Assembly (NCBI GenBank): GCA_943330835.2
Contig: CALQJH020000082.1
Coordinates: forward strand, 1 to 8,147
Direction of reading: 5' to 3'
Length of the DNA stretch: 8,147 bases
Source of the DNA: Candidatus Kuenenia stuttgartensis
GTDB taxonomy: Bacteria; Bacteroidota; Bacteroidia; Chitinophagales; Chitinophagaceae
In this document: piece by piece, positions 5,440 through 8,147 of the stretch
Position numbering within the stretch: position 1 is the first letter of the stretch
Layout of the letters: every line of letters begins with the position of its first letter
The notes under the pieces: model-generated
What the model was told of the DNA's origin: nothing
Seen by the model: only the letters and a program-made list of their open reading frames with translations
Database searches by the model: none
Translations under genes and position numbers: made by a program

Positions 5440-5488
5440 TTGTTGTATTGTATGTGTTAAACTGAAAAAAATAAAACATGAAACTTAA
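5423..5488 (+). CDS. Possible 21-residue leader peptide (uORF) overlapping the secDF start
   Basis: ATG at 5423 opens a 21-codon frame encoding MALISYCCIVC, then VKLKKIKHET and a TAA stop at 5486-5488. The first half is hydrophobic with three Cys in five residues (7, 8, 11); the second half is Lys-rich. The start has the A-rich upstream context favoured in this phylum (A at -3 and -6). The frame overlaps the secDF ATG by 11 bases in a different frame, an arrangement that permits translational coupling. The G of its ATG pairs in the leader hairpin. Regulatory peptides upstream of secretion genes exist elsewhere (SecM before secA, VemP before secDF2), but no arrest motif is recognised here. A chance ORF is a real alternative. 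Confidence 0.3.
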   Translation: MALISYCCIVCVKLKKIKHET

Positions 5489-8147
5489 AGGCTTAGTTTG
5501 GTTCTTCACGATTGCATTAATTGTGATTTCTCTATGGGAATTGTCTTATACTTGGGCAGTTCGTAGCTACGAAAAAGATGTAAGAGCTCAGGCAGAGCGA
5601 ATTGTTACAAAACAATCCAGTAATTTATCTCCTGAAGAAAAAGAAGCCTTAATAAAAGTTAAAACAAATAGAATCCTTGATAGCACAAGAGATAAAGATA
5701 TTTATCTTGGTACAACTTATCAGAAATGTAAAGAAAACGAATTGAACCTCGGTTTGGATTTACAAGGTGGTATGAGTGTAACTATGGATGTAAGTCTTGA
5801 AGGCATGATCAGATCTTTAAGCAACAATCCACGCGATCCTCAATTACTTAGTGCATTAAGAACGGCTACTGCTCAGAAATCAAGCAGCGAATCTGATTAC
5901 ATCACTTTGTTTAGTGATGCTTATATTAAACAAAATGGCGCTAATAAATTATCTTCCATTTTTGCTGGACCTTCAAAAGAAGTTAAAATAAATGACAACG
6001 ATAATGTTGTTATTACAGTAATAAGAAAAATCGCAAAAGGCGCTATCAACCAAACTTACAAAATTCTTGTAAAGCGTATTGATAAATTTGGTGTAGCTCA
6101 ACCTAATATTAATTTGGATGAGAATAAAGGTGTTATCAACGTAGAACTTGCCGGGGTTAACGATCCTGAAAGAGTTCGTAAATTCCTTCAGTCATCTGCA
6201 AATCTTCAATTCTGGGAAGTATACCAAATTGATGAATTAGCCAATTCTTTAAAAGTTGCGGATGAAAATTTGCAAAGTTATCTAAATGGTGTAGTTGCAG
6301 GAGATTCAGCAAAATCAAAAGACACCAGCTTAGCAAAGAAAAACGTAAACCCTTTCTTTAAAGTTATCAATCCGATTGACGTACAAAAAGACAACAATGG
6401 CAAAAGTTTTTTTGCAGCAGCAATTGGAAATATTGCCATTCAGGATACCGCAACTTTTTTTAGCTATATCAATAACGATGTTGTAAAAAATGCACTTCCT
6501 GCAAATGTGAAATTCTTATTTGGTATTGAAGAAAAAAGTGCAAAGGGTAACTTACGCTACTTTCCACTTTATGCTATCAAAACAAATTTAGGATCTGAAA
6601 AAGCTACATTAGAAGGTGATGGTGTTGAAGAAGCCAGACAAGATTTTGATGAATCAGGTAAGCCTGCCATCAAAATGGTGATGACTAGTACCGGAGCAAA
6701 AATATGGGCTAAAATGACTGGAAAAAATGTAGGCAGACCTATCGCTATCGTTTTGGATGATATCGTTTATAGTGCGCCAAATGTAAATGGTGCTATTGAA
6801 GGTGGCAACTCAGAAATCTCTGGAAAATTTAGTGTTGAAGAAGCGCAGGATTTAGCTAACATTTTGAAATCAGGTAAACTTGATGCTCCGGCTAAGATTG
6901 TTGCAGAACAAGTTGTTGGACCTACACTTGGTAAAGAAGCCGTTCACGGTGGCATGATGGCTTTCCTGATTGCATTCTCTGTTATCTTTTTATTAATGCT
7001 AGTTTACTATAATACAGGCGGATGGGTGGCTAACATTGCATTGGTATTTAACTTGCTATTCACCATTGGAGTATTAACCGCTCTTGGATTCACATTAACA
7101 GCTGCAGGTATTGCTGGTTTAGTATTAACCATCGGTATGGCTGTAGATACGAACGTAATTATCTTCGAGAGAATTAAAGAAGAATTATCAAAAGGCAAAT
7201 CATACCAACAATCAGTTAATGATGGTTATAAGCGTTCACTCGCTCCCGTTATTGATGCTCACGTTACTTCATTATTAACCGCTATTATCCTTGCTTACTT
7301 TGGATTAGGACCAGTGCTTGGATTTGCAACTACACAGATTATTGGTATCCTTTTATCTTTATTCTGTGGAATATTATTCTCGAGATTGATTACAGAAGTT
7401 TGGACTAACAAACAACGCCATTTCAATTACTTCACCGCTATTTCTAAAAGAGTATTCAAACATGCTAACTATAAATTTATTGAATACAGAAAGGTAGCAT
7501 ACGTAATTTCTGCATTTGTACTTTTGGCTGGTGTCGCTTCTTTCTTTAATGGCTTCCATGAAGGAGTAGAATTTAAAGGAGGACGTAGTTACACTATTGT
7601 TTTTGACAAGAAAGTAGAAGCAACTAATGCATTCAGAGATAATTTAAAGAAAGCATTAGATGGAGATAATATCACGCTTAAAACTGTAGGAGAAGATGGC
7701 AAACACATCAACATCACTACCGCTTATTTAAAAGGACAGGAGAATGTAGATAGTTTGGTGCAAGCCAAATTAATGGAAGGAATGAAATCTGTTTTACCTG
7801 CTAATATCACTTACCAGGAATTCATCAGCAACAATGTACAAAGTTCAACTACTGTTCAACCTAGCATTTCAGATGACATTAAAAGTGGTGCCTACAAAGC
7901 TACGATCTTCGCGATGTTGATTATCTTCTTGTACATCTTTGCACGTTTCCGTGATTGGAGATATTCTGCTGGTACTATCTTAACCTTGTTGCATGACGTA
8001 TTGGTTACGTTAGCAGTATTCTCTTTTTTCAAAGACATCGTTCCTTTCCCATTAGAAATCGATCAGCATTTTATCGCTGCGATATTAACTGTAATTGGTT
8101 TCTCTATGAATGATACTGTTATTGTATTTGACAGAATACGTGAATAC
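5478..8147 (+). CDS. secDF: Fused protein translocase subunit SecDF, 3' end beyond window
   Basis: SecDF uses the proton-motive force to pull exported proteins through the SecYEG channel on the periplasmic side. The frame is open for 890 codons to the last base. The SecD part has a first membrane helix (about 5-27), then a large periplasmic domain with LGLDLQGG (91-98) and a second conserved block with IAIVLDDIVYSAP and LANILKSGKL. Five membrane helices follow (about 494-637), with GMAVDTNVIIFERIKEE holding Asp557, equivalent to E. coli SecD Asp519. The SecF part has a helix at about 672-692, the periplasmic motif GVEFKGG (696-702), then helices with GFSMNDTVIVFDRIRE, where Asp879 matches E. 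coli SecF Asp213. About 100 more residues would complete the protein. Fusion of SecD and SecF is usual in Bacteroidota. The ATG at 5478 is chosen for its adjacent first helix and A-rich upstream sequence. Confidence 0.96.
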   Translation, partial: MKLKGLVWFFTIALIVISLWELSYTWAVRSYEKDVRAQAERIVTKQSSNLSPEEKEALIKVKTNRILDSTRDKDIYLGTTYQKCKENELNLGLDLQGGMSVTMDVSLEGMIRSLSNNPRDPQLLSALRTATAQKSSSESDYITLFSDAYIKQNGANKLSSIFAGPSKEVKINDNDNVVITVIRKIAKGAINQTYKILVKRIDKFGVAQPNINLDENKGVINVELAGVNDPERVRKFLQSSANLQFWEVYQIDELANSLKVADENLQSYLNGVVAGDSAKSKDTSLAKKNVNPFFKVINPIDVQKDNNGKSFFAAAIGNIAIQDTATFFSYINNDVVKNALPANVKFLFGIEEKSAKGNLRYFPLYAIKTNLGSEKATLEGDGVEEARQDFDESGKPAIKMVMTSTGAKIWAKMTGKNVGRPIAIVLDDIVYSAPNVNGAIEGGNSEISGKFSVEEAQDLANILKSGKLDAPAKIVAEQVVGPTLGKEAVHGGMMAFLIAFSVIFLLMLVYYNTGGWVANIALVFNLLFTIGVLTALGFTLTAAGIAGLVLTIGMAVDTNVIIFERIKEELSKGKSYQQSVNDGYKRSLAPVIDAHVTSLLTAIILAYFGLGPVLGFATTQIIGILLSLFCGILFSRLITEVWTNKQRHFNYFTAISKRVFKHANYKFIEYRKVAYVISAFVLLAGVASFFNGFHEGVEFKGGRSYTIVFDKKVEATNAFRDNLKKALDGDNITLKTVGEDGKHINITTAYLKGQENVDSLVQAKLMEGMKSVLPANITYQEFISNNVQSSTTVQPSISDDIKSGAYKATIFAMLIIFLYIFARFRDWRYSAGTILTLLHDVLVTLAVFSFFKDIVPFPLEIDQHFIAAILTVIGFSMNDTVIVFDRIREY

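Noticed and set aside
7007..7559. Two minus-strand ORFs (63 and 61 codons, 7007-7198 and 7374-7559)
   Set aside because: Both lie antisense to conserved SecD membrane-helix and SecD-SecF junction coding sequence; no motif and no promoter.
1..8147. Phage, defence, toxin-antitoxin or biosynthetic cluster
   Set aside because: All protein genes are conserved housekeeping functions or a common Bacteroidota lipoprotein, with uniform AT-rich composition and no integrase, transposase or tRNA boundary.

Overview
The window is a stretch of core chromosome from a low-GC member of the Bacteroidota, probably Chitinophagia or a close relative. Three things point there. Four genes are preceded by a TAnnTTTG -7 box. 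Start codons follow A-rich sequence rather than Shine-Dalgarno motifs. The proteins have Bacteroidota form: a roughly 310-residue NusB, a fused SecDF, and a DUF1573 lipoprotein beside yajC. The phylum assignment is firm; the class is an inference.

Layout. From 118 to 1207 on the minus strand lies prfB (release factor 2), read through a programmed +1 frameshift at an in-frame TGA (1145-1147). The uninterrupted frame alone gives only the last 299 of 362 residues. Diverging from it is a plus-strand cluster: nusB (1441-2373), a DUF1573 lipoprotein (2386-2826), yajC (2854-3186) and coaE (3286-3888). A convergent class I aminotransferase (3885-5078, minus) shares a 4-base overlap of stop codons with coaE. 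After a divergent intergenic region of about 400 bases, secDF starts at 5478 and runs off the right edge, open for 890 codons.

How the genes relate. These are housekeeping functions: translation termination (RF2), rRNA transcription antitermination (NusB), CoA synthesis (CoaE), amino-acid transamination, and Sec export (YajC and SecDF belong to the same accessory complex, but sit about 2.3 kb apart in separate transcription units). There is no phage, IS element, CRISPR array, tRNA or rRNA, and no protein-level novel system.

The parts worth a second look are in RNA and non-coding DNA. They are (i) the prfB frameshift site, with a perfect internal AGGAGG in a phylum whose ribosomes generally ignore such motifs; (ii) a roughly 100-base secDF leader holding a bulged 15-bp hairpin and a 21-codon, Cys-containing upstream ORF that overlaps the secDF start by 11 bases; and (iii) a family of degenerate RRTT tetranucleotide repeats at three intergenic places. 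One copy supplies the prfB stop codon and another is a 37-nt-arm inverted repeat between yajC and coaE.
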